Origin: Streptomyces sp. SirexAA-E | GTDB lineage: Bacteria > Actinomycetota > Actinomycetes > Streptomycetales > Streptomycetaceae | Length of the DNA: 64,000 nt | Assembly: GCF_000177195.2 (NCBI RefSeq) | Contig: NC_015953.1 | Location: 7,068,001-7,132,000, forward strand | Direction: 5' to 3' | Shown: one piece after another, positions 1-8,429 of the stretch | Layout: each line of letters starts with the position of its first letter | How positions within the stretch are numbered: position 1 is the first letter of the stretch | Translations under genes and position numbers: made by a program | The notes under the pieces: generated by a model | Database searches by the model: none | What the model was told of the DNA's origin: nothing | What the model saw: the letters and a program-made list of their open reading frames with translations, nothing else

Positions 1-103
1 TGAAGACCGTGAGGGTGTCACGGGGGATGTCGACGTCGACATCGCGCAGATTGTGTTCCCGGGCGCCGCGCACCCGGACGTACGGATCGTCGGTGGTGGA
101 CAT
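1..103 (-). CDS. UvrA-like excinuclease ABC ATPase, N-terminal end only
   Basis: Only the first 34 codons lie in the window; the gene runs off the left edge. They encode the typical UvrA opening, with the motif VRGAREHNL followed by DVDIPRD, just before the expected Walker A. UvrA proteins are ABC-type ATPases that scan DNA for bulky lesions with UvrB; streptomycetes also carry UvrA paralogues linked to drug resistance. The ATG is at 101-103. With so little sequence, the true excision-repair UvrA and a UvrA-like paralogue cannot be separated. Confidence 0.72.
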   Translation of the reverse strand, partial: MSTTDDPYVRVRGAREHNLRDVDVDIPRDTLTVF

Positions 104-216
104 GGGCGGTAGGACTCCGTACGGATCGGTGACGCGGACGTGCTGCTGCCGGTGATCATCCCGCACGCGTCGACCGCGGGGCGCTCACCGGCAGAGTGCG
201 GGGCATGCGGGGCGGG

Positions 217-408
217 CTACACCATGGGGTCCATGCCACGGTCCTGCATGCTGCTCTCCTGCTCGCTCTGCTCCCGCAGGCGACGGGCCTTGTCCTGGAG
301 CCGCCGGCGCTGCTCCGGGTCGGTGGCGCGCTCCGCGGCCTCCTTCAGTTCCTGCGCCTTGGCGCGCATCTGCCGGACGCGGCCGCCGGACTCACCTGCA
401 ACGCTCAT
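217..408 (-). CDS. Small DUF6381-type charged helical protein
   Basis: This 63-residue protein is almost entirely charged helix, rich in Glu, Arg, Lys and Gln. A central ERATDPEQRRRLQDKA segment suggests a short coiled coil, and the C-terminus is Met-rich (SSMQDRGMDPM). I recognise this as the streptomycete DUF6381 pattern; the family has no established biochemical role. The ATG is chosen because a perfect AGGAGG sits 7 bases upstream. The open frame continues much further upstream, but that part looks like high-GC artefact. It stands alone, between the UvrA-like gene and the hypothetical gene at 563. Confidence 0.75.
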   Translation of the reverse strand: MSVAGESGGRVRQMRAKAQELKEAAERATDPEQRRRLQDKARRLREQSEQESSMQDRGMDPMV

Positions 409-562
409 GATCCCTCCTGGATCCGTGGGGGAGCGGACAGCCCCAGCGAAGCAGCGCGGGGGCCGGCGTGCATCTCGAGCGGGCATGGCCGAACATGTTT
501 GCGGGGGCGCAGCCGGGTAGGCGACCGGCGACGGCGACAAGCAGGGCGACAGGAGGCACGCC

Positions 563-841
563 ATGACCGACCGACGGTCCGGTAGGAGCGCGGCCGCAGG
601 GACGTACGGCGTCGGAGCGCCCCTGCCCCGGGACATGCCCGACCAGCAGGTGCAACGCGGTGAGGATCCCCTCGACGTGCTGCCTCCGCCGGAGGACGGC
701 GCGTGGAACAGCGGCAGCAGCGGCTCGGCCGACCCTACGGAAGGGCTGCCGAGCCTGGACGAGTCGGGGGCGGGCCGCGGAGAGGCGCGGCAGGCCGGGG
801 CCCACCCCGAACACCCGGTGCCCGACGAGCAGTCCGGCTGA
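563..841 (+). CDS. Hypothetical small acidic protein
   Basis: A 92-residue protein without a recognised domain. It is rich in Gly, Ser, Pro, Asp and Glu and has no hydrophobic segment, so it is probably soluble and largely disordered. The ATG follows an AGGAGG motif by 5 bases (cAGGAGGcacgccATG), the main reason for accepting it as a gene. It ends just before the hairpin at 859-892, shared with the convergent DJ-1-like gene. I cannot name a function. Confidence 0.5.
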   Translation: MTDRRSGRSAAAGTYGVGAPLPRDMPDQQVQRGEDPLDVLPPPEDGAWNSGSSGSADPTEGLPSLDESGAGRGEARQAGAHPEHPVPDEQSG

Positions 842-858
842 CGCGCCGGGAGGCCGAC

Positions 859-892
859 GAAGCCCCCGCCGGTTCCGACCGGCGGGGGCTTC
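859..892. terminator. Bidirectional hairpin terminator
   Basis: A perfect inverted repeat of 14-bp arms (GAAGCCCCCGCCGG and its complement) around a 6-base loop. It lies between the convergent genes ending at 841 (+) and 901 (-), and would work for both. There is no T tract, as is usual in high-GC actinomycetes. Confidence 0.8.
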
Positions 893-900
893 ACGCGCTC

Positions 901-1473
901 TCAGGAACCGGACAGGCCGGCCAGTTCCTTGTCGATCTCGCGGAGGAAGTCCTCCAGGTCGCCGGGGTCGCGCGAGGTGATCAGCAGCCAGTCCCCGGCC
1001 CGGTCGGCCACCACCGGCCGGTCCACCCAGCTGCCGCCGGCGTTCTCGATGTCCGTCCGCAACGAGGCGTACGAGGTGAGGGTCTTGCCCTTGGCGGCCC
1101 CGGTCTCGACGAGCATCCACGGGCCGTGGCAGATGGCGGCCACGGGCCGACCGGACGACGTGAAGGTCCGTACGATCTCCAGGGCGTCGTCCTGGAGCCG
1201 CAGTGTGTCGGCGTTGAGGGTGCCGCCGGGGACGAGCAGCAGGTCGTAGCCGTCCGGATCGGCGTCCGCCAGTGACAGGGAGGGCTGCACGCTCTCCCCG
1301 GGGTCCTTGTCGCCGACGAGTGTGCGGATCGCGTCCGTCGAGACCGCCGCGATGTCCACGGTGGCACCCGCGTCCCGCAGGTGCCGGACCGGGACGACGA
1401 GTTCGTCCTGCTCGACGCCGTAGTTGGTGACGATCGCCAGAACGCGGCGTCCGTCGAGGTCGGTGTCCGTCAT
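901..1473 (-). CDS. DJ-1/PfpI family protein (class I amidotransferase-like)
   Basis: A 190-residue protein of the DJ-1/PfpI superfamily, cytosolic, usually linked to stress protection, glyoxalase/deglycase or chaperone activity; the substrate is unknown here. The nucleophile elbow is visible as AAICHGPWML, with the conserved Cys about two thirds along, and the LLVPGG segment upstream is also typical. The ATG at 1471-1473 is preferred over an upstream in-frame ATG because it has a GGAGAGGAC ribosome site. Length is normal for the single-domain family. Confidence 0.85.
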   Translation of the reverse strand: MTDTDLDGRRVLAIVTNYGVEQDELVVPVRHLRDAGATVDIAAVSTDAIRTLVGDKDPGESVQPSLSLADADPDGYDLLLVPGGTLNADTLRLQDDALEIVRTFTSSGRPVAAICHGPWMLVETGAAKGKTLTSYASLRTDIENAGGSWVDRPVVADRAGDWLLITSRDPGDLEDFLREIDKELAGLSGS

Positions 1474-1591
1474 GTTCTTGTCCTCTCCGATGTTCCGACC
1501 GGTCTTTCGGGTCACGTGCGGGGCCGGGGCTCTTGAGCGTCGTGTCCGTGAAGTCCCGTCGCGCGCCCGCCAGGGATTACGGGACAGCCCT

Positions 1592-1604
1592 TAGGGTGGG
1601 CGGT
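1592..1604 (+). promoter_or_regulatory. -10 element of a probable leaderless promoter
   Basis: TAGGGT at 1592-1597 lies 7 bases before the GTG at 1605, and no ribosome site is present. This spacing puts the transcription start at or beside the start codon. No convincing -35 is seen. Confidence 0.5.
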
Positions 1605-2093
1605 GTGAGAGACGACGCTCGGCCGCTGGCCGTGTTCGATCTGGACGGGACGCTCGCGGACGCCGGACATCGGCAGCGCTTCCTGGAGAAAGGGCGCCGC
1701 GACTGGGCGGCGTTCTTCTCGGCGGCCACCGACGACCCGCCGCTGGCCGAAGGAGTGGAGCTGGCCCTGGCCAGTGCCGGGGAGTGCGAGGTCGTCTACC
1801 TCACCGGCCGGCCCGAGCGCTGCCGGCGGGACACACTGGACTGGCTGGAGAGCCATGGGCTGCCGAAGGGCGCCGTCCACATGCGCCGCGACGACGATCG
1901 CCGCCCGGCCCGTCACACCAAGCTGGAGATCCTGGAACGGCTGGCCGGGCACCGCGACGTCCTGTTCCTCGTCGACGACGACGAACAGGTCTGCGACGCG
2001 GCGGAACGCTCCGGATTCACCGTCGTGCGGGCCCGCTGGGCCGCCCCCTCGCCTCGGATGAGGGACGCCCAGGAGCGCGAGGGGCGTACCTGA
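1605..2093 (+). CDS. HAD-superfamily phosphatase
   Basis: A 162-residue haloacid-dehalogenase-type hydrolase. Motif I is visible as VFDLDGTL (nucleophilic Asp), motif II as YLTGRPE and motif III/IV around HTKLEIL and FLVDDDEQ. The short form with TGRPE resembles the phosphatase half of polynucleotide kinase-phosphatase and LNS2-type proteins, so a phosphomonoester substrate is likely but unnamed. I start at the GTG at 1605 because a TAGGGT -10 box lies 7 bases upstream (leaderless pattern); a longer frame exists from 1533 without signals. Confidence 0.8.
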   Translation: MRDDARPLAVFDLDGTLADAGHRQRFLEKGRRDWAAFFSAATDDPPLAEGVELALASAGECEVVYLTGRPERCRRDTLDWLESHGLPKGAVHMRRDDDRRPARHTKLEILERLAGHRDVLFLVDDDEQVCDAAERSGFTVVRARWAAPSPRMRDAQEREGRT

Positions 2094-2147
2094 ACGCTTC
2101 GCGCCGGGCGCGGGGCGCGTATCCGGGCCGGCCATCGCGTGCCCCTG

Positions 2148-2363
2148 TCAGCCGTCGCCGTCGAGCCGGAAGCCGACTTTGAGGCCCACCTGGAAGTGGG
2201 CGATCCGGCCGTTCTCGATGTGGCCGCGCACTTGTCTCATTTCGAACCAGTCGAGATTGTGCAACGTTTCGGAGGCCCTTGCGACGCCGTTGCGAATCGC
2301 CGCGTCGATGCCCTCCTCGGAGGTTCCTACGATCTCGGTGACCCGGTAGGTGTGATTGGACAT
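2148..2363 (-). CDS. Dodecin family flavin-binding protein
   Basis: A 71-residue protein with dodecin features: the N-terminal YRVTEIVGTSEEGIDAAIRN helix segment, the flavin-stacking Trp in LDWFEM, and the closing HFQVGLKVGFRLD strand. Dodecins form hollow dodecamers that store riboflavin, FMN or CoA and buffer free flavin in the cytosol. Length matches the family. The ATG has an AAGGAG site 7 bases upstream. It stands alone. Confidence 0.93.
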   Translation of the reverse strand: MSNHTYRVTEIVGTSEEGIDAAIRNGVARASETLHNLDWFEMRQVRGHIENGRIAHFQVGLKVGFRLDGDG

Positions 2364-2462
2364 CTAATGTCTCCTTTCGTCCTTCCACGGTGCCTTACTC
2401 CGCGTTGCGGCGCGAGGCTGCGGAGCCGTCGCCCCCTCGGTCGGCGGGGCTTGACCTCTCTA

Positions 2463-2476
2463 TTGGTCCATACCAA
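2463..2476. promoter_or_regulatory. DasR-like (GntR-type) operator
   Basis: The palindrome TTGGTCCATACCAA lies about 90 bases upstream of the GTG of the sugar-binding lipoprotein. Its 12-base core TGGTCCATACCA differs at two positions from the TGGTCTAGACCA core known for the N-acetylglucosamine regulator DasR. Another GntR regulator could equally bind it. Confidence 0.45.
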
Positions 2477-2565
2477 AATCCAGCCACACGCCCGTGCGAG
2501 CGCCGCCCGCAGCCCCCCACCCGGGTCCTGTGTTCCGTCGTGCCGTTTCGCAGAAGGTGACCCTC

Positions 2566-3819
2566 GTGAAGAACCGCATTCTGGCCGGAGCCGTCGTGCT
2601 CGTTTCCTCCCTCGCGCTGAGCGGCTGCGGATACCTTCCCGGCCTGGGCGGCGACGGCCGCACGGTGACGGTGTGGCTGATGAAGGGCAGCGTCTCCCAG
2701 GACTTCCTGGACCGCTTCACGAAGTCGTACGAGGAGGAGCACCCCTCGGTCGAACTGGAGTTCGTCATCCAGGAGTGGGGCGGCATCGGCCCCAAGGTCA
2801 TGAAGGTGCTGGACGGGAACGACGCACCGGACGTGATCGAGGTCGGTAACACCCAGGTCGCCCAGTACGCGCAGAGCGGGGCCCTGCGCGATCTGACCCT
2901 GGAGTCGATGCGGGACCTCGGCGGTGAGGACTGGCTTCCCGGTCTCGCACAGCCCGGCAGCGTCAACGGCGGGCAGTACGGGATCCCCTGGTACGCGGCC
3001 AACCGCGTCGTCATCTACAACAAGGACCTCTTCGAACAGGCCGGCATCACCGAGACACCCCGGACCCGCAAGGAGTGGCTGGAGATCAGCGAGAAGCTGA
3101 ACACCTCGGGCCGGCAGGGCATCTACCTCGCGGGACAGAACTGGTACGTCCTGTCCGGGTTCATCTGGGACGAGGGCGGGGAGCTGGCCGACGACAACGG
3201 CGGCGACTGGCAGGGGGCGCTGGACACACCCGCCGCGCTCAAGGGCATGGAGTTCTACAAGCAGCTCCAGCAGCACGGTGACGGGCCCAAGGACGCCGAC
3301 GAGGAGACACCCCCGCAGACCGACGTGTTCGCCAAGGGCGACGTCGCCCAGATCATCACCACTCCGGGCGAGGCCGCGGCCATCGAGCAGAAGAACCCGG
3401 AACTCAAGGGCAAGCTCGGCTTCTTCCCCATCCCCGGCAAGCGTGCCGACAAGCCGGGGGCCGTCTTCACCGGCGGCTCGGACCTGATCGTCCCGGAGAA
3501 GAGCAAGGAGCGCGGAGAGGGCATCGAGGTCGTCAAGGCGCTGGCGGGGGAGAAGTGGCAGAAGGAGCTCGCCCGCACGATGAGCTACGTCCCCAACAAG
3601 CCCTCCCTCGCGCACGTCATCGACGGACAGGAGGGCACCGCCGCGATGGCCGAAGGCGCCGCCCAGGGCCGCGCCACCCCCAACTCGCCGCACTGGGCGG
3701 CCGTCGAGGCGGTCAACCCGATCAAGCCGTACATGACCGCGGTGCTGATGGGCGGCGACCCGGCCGAGGAGGCCAAGGAGGCGTCCGAACGCATCACGTC
3801 CACACTCATCACGGGCTGA
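2566..3819 (+). CDS. ABC sugar-binding lipoprotein (extracellular solute-binding family 1)
   Basis: A 417-residue lipoprotein. The signal sequence ends in the lipobox LALSGC, so Cys anchors it outside the membrane. The mature part starts with TVTVWLMKG and contains DVIEVGNTQVAQYAQSGALRDL and YGIPWYAANRVVIYNKDLFEQAG, typical of carbohydrate-binding proteins of the CUT1 class such as DasA/NgcE-like chitobiose or GlcNAc binders. The GTG at 2566 is chosen for its AGAAGG ribosome site and correct signal peptide. No permease or ATPase genes are adjacent, so it must share a transporter encoded elsewhere. The DasR-like site at 2463 supports an amino-sugar substrate, as inference only. Confidence 0.85.
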   Translation: MKNRILAGAVVLVSSLALSGCGYLPGLGGDGRTVTVWLMKGSVSQDFLDRFTKSYEEEHPSVELEFVIQEWGGIGPKVMKVLDGNDAPDVIEVGNTQVAQYAQSGALRDLTLESMRDLGGEDWLPGLAQPGSVNGGQYGIPWYAANRVVIYNKDLFEQAGITETPRTRKEWLEISEKLNTSGRQGIYLAGQNWYVLSGFIWDEGGELADDNGGDWQGALDTPAALKGMEFYKQLQQHGDGPKDADEETPPQTDVFAKGDVAQIITTPGEAAAIEQKNPELKGKLGFFPIPGKRADKPGAVFTGGSDLIVPEKSKERGEGIEVVKALAGEKWQKELARTMSYVPNKPSLAHVIDGQEGTAAMAEGAAQGRATPNSPHWAAVEAVNPIKPYMTAVLMGGDPAEEAKEASERITSTLITG

Positions 3820-3842
3820 CCCGGCACGGCACCGGCGTCACG

Positions 3843-3901
3843 GGCCGCCCCGTCCCACGGGCGGCCGAGAGGTGCGGCACGAGAACTCAGGGGCTCGTGC
3901 C
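3843..3901. terminator. Two hairpins between convergent genes
   Basis: GGCCGCCC at 3843-3850 pairs with 3859-3866, and GGCACGAG at 3876-3883 pairs with 3894-3901. They lie between the lipoprotein gene (+) and the egtD end (-), and can terminate transcription from both sides. Confidence 0.65.
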
Positions 3902-3925
3902 GTACCCCGCCCGTGCACGGGCCGG

Positions 3926-4888
3926 TCAGCGGGCCGTCGAGAGGGAGAGGGCGAACCGGCCGGCCGTGTCCGTCCACCACTCGTCCAGCCGCAGCCCCGC
4001 CACGGCCAGCTCCCTGCGCACCCCCTCCTCACGGAACTTCGCCGAGATCTCCGTCCGCAGTTCCTCGCCCGCCTCGAACGGCACGACCAGGTCCAGTTCC
4101 GGGATCTTCACCGTCAGCGCCCGGCGGGCGCGCAGCCGCATCTCGATCCACTCGTGCTCCGCGTCCCACAGGGCGACGTGGTCGAAGTCATCGAGCTCGA
4201 AGTCCGCCCCCAGCTCGCGGTCCACCACCGACAGCACGTTCTTGTTGAACGCCGCCGTCACCCCGGCCGCGTCGTCGTACGCCGCGACGAGCGTCGCCTC
4301 GTCCTTCACCAGGTCCGTCCCCAGCAGCAGACTGTCACCGGGTGAGAGCCGGGCACGCAGGTCCCGCAGGAACTCGGCGCGCTCGCCCGGCAGCAGATTG
4401 CCCAGCGTCCCGCCCAGGAACGCCACCAGCCGGGGCCCCGGGGTGTCCGGAAGCTCAAGGGTCTGGGTGAAGTCGGCGATCAGGGCGTGCACGGCGAGCC
4501 CGGGGCGCTCGGCCGGCAGCGCCTCGGCCGCGTTCGTCAGGGCGCTCTCGCTGACGTCGACCGGCACATACGTGTGCAGGTCCGGCAGCGCGTCCAGCAG
4601 GTACCGGGTCTTCTCCGAGGAGCCCGAGCCCAGCTCGACCAGGGTGCGGGCCCCGGACGCCGCCGCGATGTCGCCGGCGCGGGCACGCAGGATCTCGCGT
4701 TCGGCGCGGGTCGGGTAGTACTCCTCCAGGCGGGTGATCTCCTCGAACAGGTCGCTGCCGTGGGCGTCGTAGAACCACTTCGGCGGCAGCGACTTCGGCT
4801 TCCGGGTCAGGCCGTCGAGCACATCGGCGCGCAGCGCCGCGTCCGTCGCGTCCAGCGGAAGGGTGCGGGTCAGCAGGAAGGGACTCAC
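3926..4888 (-). CDS. egtD: EgtD, histidine N-alpha-trimethyltransferase
   Basis: A 320-residue SAM-dependent enzyme that trimethylates histidine to hercynine, the first step of ergothioneine synthesis. The N-terminal LPPKWFYDAHGSDLFEEITRLEEYYPTRAE segment is diagnostic, followed by the SAM-binding LVELGSGSSEKTRYLL and the FLGGTLGN and LLGTDLVKD loops. It is the last gene of egtA-B-C-D; its ATG overlaps the egtC stop by 4 bases, so the genes are translationally coupled. Length is normal. Confidence 0.96.
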   Translation of the reverse strand: MSPFLLTRTLPLDATDAALRADVLDGLTRKPKSLPPKWFYDAHGSDLFEEITRLEEYYPTRAEREILRARAGDIAAASGARTLVELGSGSSEKTRYLLDALPDLHTYVPVDVSESALTNAAEALPAERPGLAVHALIADFTQTLELPDTPGPRLVAFLGGTLGNLLPGERAEFLRDLRARLSPGDSLLLGTDLVKDEATLVAAYDDAAGVTAAFNKNVLSVVDRELGADFELDDFDHVALWDAEHEWIEMRLRARRALTVKIPELDLVVPFEAGEELRTEISAKFREEGVRRELAVAGLRLDEWWTDTAGRFALSLSTAR

Positions 4889-5640
4889 TCGGGGGGCTCC
4901 TTGAGCGGGGTCAGCAGGACGTCGTCACGGGTCGCGGCCAGCAGCGTGCGGTCGGGGACCTCGTGCCAGTACGGGGTGTCGTCGTACGGCTCGGAGGCCA
5001 CCACCGTGCGCACACCCGGTTCGTGCAGATACCAGAGCGAGTCGCCCCACGCGGTCGCCGCGATCACCGCACCGTCGGTGAGCAGCAGATTGAGCCGGGA
5101 GCCGGGAGCCGCCGCGGCGATGTCGATCACGGTGTCCGCCAGTGCGCCGGAGAGCTCGTCGCCCTCCGCGACCCGGCGGAGCACGAGCGCCCAGACCAGC
5201 GCCGAATCACTGCGCGCCGCCAGGTCGAGCAGCCGCTCCGGGGGCAGGGTGCCGGCCAGCCGCGTCAGGGAAGCGGGCCATCCCCGCACCGCCCCGTTGT
5301 GGCTGAACAGCAGAGGGCCCGAGGCGAACGGCGCGGCGGCGGCCTCGCCGTCGGCACCCGCCCAGGTGGCGTCCCGCACGGCGCCGAGCAGTGCCGTGCT
5401 GCGCACCACCCGGGCCAGATCGGCGAACGTCTCGTCGCCCCAGACGGGTCCGCTCCGGCGATAGCGGCCGGGCACCGGGTCCCCGTCCGCGTACCAGCCG
5501 ACCCCGAAACCGTCCGCGTTGACCGTGCCGGACCGCTGGTGGCGCGGCTCCCAGGACTGGCGCACGAGCGAGTGCTCCGGGGCGGTGAGTATCTCGCCCA
5601 AGGTGACCGGCGGCCCCAGGTAGGCGATATGACGGCACAT
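4885..5640 (-). CDS. egtC: EgtC, class II glutamine amidotransferase-like hydrolase
   Basis: A 251-residue enzyme that removes glutamate from gamma-glutamyl-hercynylcysteine sulfoxide in ergothioneine synthesis. The sequence opens MCRHIAYLG, so Cys2 becomes the N-terminal nucleophile after Met removal, as in other Ntn hydrolases; this fixes the start. Later RRHQRSG/GFGVGWY-type and FSHNGAVRGW segments match the class II amidotransferase fold. The start overlaps the egtB stop (TGATG) and the end overlaps egtD by 4 bases. Confidence 0.95.
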   Translation of the reverse strand: MCRHIAYLGPPVTLGEILTAPEHSLVRQSWEPRHQRSGTVNADGFGVGWYADGDPVPGRYRRSGPVWGDETFADLARVVRSTALLGAVRDATWAGADGEAAAAPFASGPLLFSHNGAVRGWPASLTRLAGTLPPERLLDLAARSDSALVWALVLRRVAEGDELSGALADTVIDIAAAAPGSRLNLLLTDGAVIAATAWGDSLWYLHEPGVRTVVASEPYDDTPYWHEVPDRTLLAATRDDVLLTPLKEPPE

Positions 5641-6983
5641 CAGGCGTCCCTCGCGGTCCTGAAGCCCGAGAAGATCTGGCGGCGCACCGGCAGGTCCCAG
5701 TTGCGGAACGTGCCGCGGCACGCCACCGCGTCCACCGCGAACGAACCCCCGCGCAGCACCTTGTGGCCCGGCCCGAAGAACACCTCCGAATACTCCCGGT
5801 ACGGGAACGCGACGAACCCCGGGTAGGGCAGGAAGTCACTCGACGTCCACTCCCACACGTCACCGATCAGCTGTCCGGCGCCCGACGGTGACCGCCCCGC
5901 CGGGTACGCCCCGGCGGCCGCCGGACGCAGATGGCGCTGTCCCAGGTTGGCGTGTTCGGGGGTCGGATCACCGTCGCCCCAGGGATAGCGCCGTGAACGG
6001 TCCGACGCGGGGTCGTGCCGGGCCGCCTTCTCCCACTCCGCCTCGGTCGGCAGCCGCCGGCCCGCCCACCGGGCGTACGCGTCCGCCTCGTACCAGCTCA
6101 CGTGCAGCACCGGCTCGTCGGAGGGCACCGGCTCGGTCACCCCGAACCGGCGGCGCAGCCACTGTCCGGCGTCCTTGTGCCAGAACAGCGGCGCCGACAG
6201 CTCGTGCTCGCGGACCATCGCCCAGCCCTCGGGCGCCCACCAGCGCTCGTCGCCGTAGCCGCCCGCCTCGATGAAACGCTGGTAGGCGCCGCAGGTCACC
6301 GGGGCGGTGTCGATGAAGAACGCGCCCACGTCCCGTCGGTGCGCGGGCCGTTCGTTGTCCAGTGCCCACGGTTCGGTGGAGGTGCCCATGGTGAACGGAC
6401 CGCCCTCGACCAGGACTTCCGCCGGGAGCGCGACCGCGTCCGTCTGCCGCGGCGGTTCCGGCGCGTCCAGCACCGCCGGTCCCGACCGCAGCTGATGGGT
6501 GATCAGCATCGTCTCGTCGTGCTGCTGCTCGTGCTGGGCGATCATGCCGAAGGCGAAACCCGCACGTTCCAGGGGGCGGCCCGCACCGTGCAGCGGGGCA
6601 CCTTCGAGGATGTCCAGGGCCCTGCCGCGTACGTCGGCGGCGTAGATCCGCGCCTCGGCGGGCGGCAGCAGCGGCAGTGAGGGCCGGCTGGCCCGGGAGT
6701 GCTCGAACGCGTCGTACAGTCCGTCGATCTCCGGGCGGATCGCCTCCAGCCCGCCCACGGCGCGCAGCAGCCACAGCTCCTCCTGGTTGCCGATGTGCGC
6801 CAGGTCCCAGACCAGGGGCGACATCAGCGGGGAGTGCTGGGCGGTGAGGTCGTGGTCGTCGACGCTGTCGGTGAGTAGGGCGGTGCGTGCCCGCGCGGTG
6901 ACGAGAGCGGTGAGGGCACGCTCGCGCAGGGCCTCCGCGTCGAGTTCCGGTCCGTGCGGGAGACCGGGTGCGTGGTCGGTCAT
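5640..6983 (-). CDS. egtB: EgtB, hercynine oxygenase (sulfoxide synthase)
   Basis: A 447-residue non-haem iron enzyme that joins hercynine to gamma-glutamylcysteine (or cysteine) with oxygen. The N-terminal DinB-like domain carries WDLAHIGNQEE and the iron-binding HEQQHDE (HX3HXE). The C-terminal formylglycine-generating-enzyme-like domain has GGPFTMGTS, the WxxEADAYARW segment and GDVWEWT near the end. The ATG at 6981-6983 overlaps the end of egtA by 4 bases. A much longer upstream frame exists but overlaps egtA and is not used. Confidence 0.96.
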   Translation of the reverse strand: MTDHAPGLPHGPELDAEALRERALTALVTARARTALLTDSVDDHDLTAQHSPLMSPLVWDLAHIGNQEELWLLRAVGGLEAIRPEIDGLYDAFEHSRASRPSLPLLPPAEARIYAADVRGRALDILEGAPLHGAGRPLERAGFAFGMIAQHEQQHDETMLITHQLRSGPAVLDAPEPPRQTDAVALPAEVLVEGGPFTMGTSTEPWALDNERPAHRRDVGAFFIDTAPVTCGAYQRFIEAGGYGDERWWAPEGWAMVREHELSAPLFWHKDAGQWLRRRFGVTEPVPSDEPVLHVSWYEADAYARWAGRRLPTEAEWEKAARHDPASDRSRRYPWGDGDPTPEHANLGQRHLRPAAAGAYPAGRSPSGAGQLIGDVWEWTSSDFLPYPGFVAFPYREYSEVFFGPGHKVLRGGSFAVDAVACRGTFRNWDLPVRRQIFSGFRTARDA

Positions 6984-8281
6984 CGGGCCGGTCCCCTTCC
7001 GTGCCGCATCGGGGTCGGGTCGGTCAGGTCGTCGGCGGGACATCGGCCCCGCACCACATAGCGGTCGGTGAACGCGGCGACGGCGTCCTGCACACGACCG
7101 CTCGCGCCGAGTCCGGGCAGCGCCCGGGAGGCGGCGGCGAAGCACACCTTCGCGGCGGCGGCCAGTTCCGGATCGGCGAGCCCGTCCCGGGCGGCCGTCG
7201 TCCACAGCGGATTGCGGGGCGCGGGAGACGGGCCCGCCGTCTCGGCCAGAGGTTTCACGGTGCGGTACACGGTTTCGGCCGCCTCCGGGTCGTCGAAGAG
7301 AGCAGTGGTGACGGCCAGCGGCACCAGCCAGCCGTCGGGGCCCGACTGGGCGTCGATCATGCGCAGTTCCAGGTGCCCGCGCGGACGCACCGGCGGGAAC
7401 AGCGTCGTCACGTGGTAGTCGAGATCGGCACGCACCGCGGGCCGGGGCCCGCCGCCCCTGATCCAGTCCCGGAACGTCAGGCCCTCGGGAACGGCCCAGG
7501 GGGTGCCGTCATCACTGCGGATGCACATCACCGGTGTGTCCAGCACATATCCGGCCCAGTCGTCCCGAGGGGAGCGGCGGACCGGCGGGGCCAGCGACCT
7601 GGCCGGATCGAGGTCGGCCCACAGCGCCTGCCGGGTGGAACGCCAGCCGGTGCGCACACCCTGCCGGAAGGGCGAGTTGGCGAAGGCCGCCACGAGCACC
7701 GCGCCCAGCAGGTGCCCGAGCTGCCACCGCCGCCCGAACCCCAGCGGGCCGGGTTCCTCCTCACCGGCGTCCACGCAGACCTGGACGGAGGCGGACGTGC
7801 ACATCATGGCGCGTCCGGAGTCTCCCGAACGGTCGAGCGCCGCCTCCATGGCGGCGTAACGCGGTTCCTTCAGCAGCCGACGGGGTGGCTGCCACGGATC
7901 GACCCCGAGACCGACCGGTTCGAGCCCGGACCGGGCGAGGACGGTACGGACGGCGGCCATGTCGGCGGACACGGCGTCCACACATGCCGTCAGGGATCCG
8001 GCGGGCCGGGAGCTGAGCTCCAGCTGTCCGCCCGGCTCGAACGTCAGAGCCGAGTCCAGTGGAGTGGCGCGCACCGCGTCGGCGGCGGCGGTCAGGCGCT
8101 CGTGGGAGACGGCGGCCTCGGGGCGCTCGCGGTCATGGATGAGCCATTCGAGTTCCACACCGACGGTCCGCGGCGGTCCCGTCTTGAAACATATGCCGCG
8201 CAGCCGGTCCTGCGCCTCGTCCTCGTCGAGGGGCTCGGCCTCAACGGCCGGACCGTGCGCGCCGGGAGTGTCCAGGGGCAT
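6980..8281 (-). CDS. egtA: EgtA, glutamate-cysteine ligase of ergothioneine synthesis
   Basis: A 433-residue ATP-dependent ligase that makes gamma-glutamylcysteine, the sulfur donor for EgtB in actinobacteria. Visible family features are VGVELEWLIHD, FEPGGQLELSS, MMCTSASVQVCVD and HLELRMIDAQ. It is the first gene of the egt operon, so the promoter should lie in 8282-8429, shared with the divergent PARG-like gene. Actinobacteria use mycothiol and not glutathione, so this ligase serves ergothioneine. No egtE (C-S lyase) follows egtD. Confidence 0.94.
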   Translation of the reverse strand: MPLDTPGAHGPAVEAEPLDEDEAQDRLRGICFKTGPPRTVGVELEWLIHDRERPEAAVSHERLTAAADAVRATPLDSALTFEPGGQLELSSRPAGSLTACVDAVSADMAAVRTVLARSGLEPVGLGVDPWQPPRRLLKEPRYAAMEAALDRSGDSGRAMMCTSASVQVCVDAGEEEPGPLGFGRRWQLGHLLGAVLVAAFANSPFRQGVRTGWRSTRQALWADLDPARSLAPPVRRSPRDDWAGYVLDTPVMCIRSDDGTPWAVPEGLTFRDWIRGGGPRPAVRADLDYHVTTLFPPVRPRGHLELRMIDAQSGPDGWLVPLAVTTALFDDPEAAETVYRTVKPLAETAGPSPAPRNPLWTTAARDGLADPELAAAAKVCFAAASRALPGLGASGRVQDAVAAFTDRYVVRGRCPADDLTDPTPMRHGRGPAR

Positions 8282-8429
8282 GCTGGGGCCTCCTCTTGGG
8301 GTGCGTCCTTACCACCCAAACTCGTAACCGGAGTTCGCGCAAGGGTGCCCCTGGAGGACGGAAAACCGGTTGCGTCCATGCCGTCCGGGCGTCCAGCATG
8401 CCCCGTATGCACCACACGGGGGAGCGTCG

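Noticed and set aside
2395..3693. Long minus-strand frame opposite the sugar-binding lipoprotein
   Set aside because: Composition artefact with no motif; the plus strand has a lipobox and the binding-protein fold.
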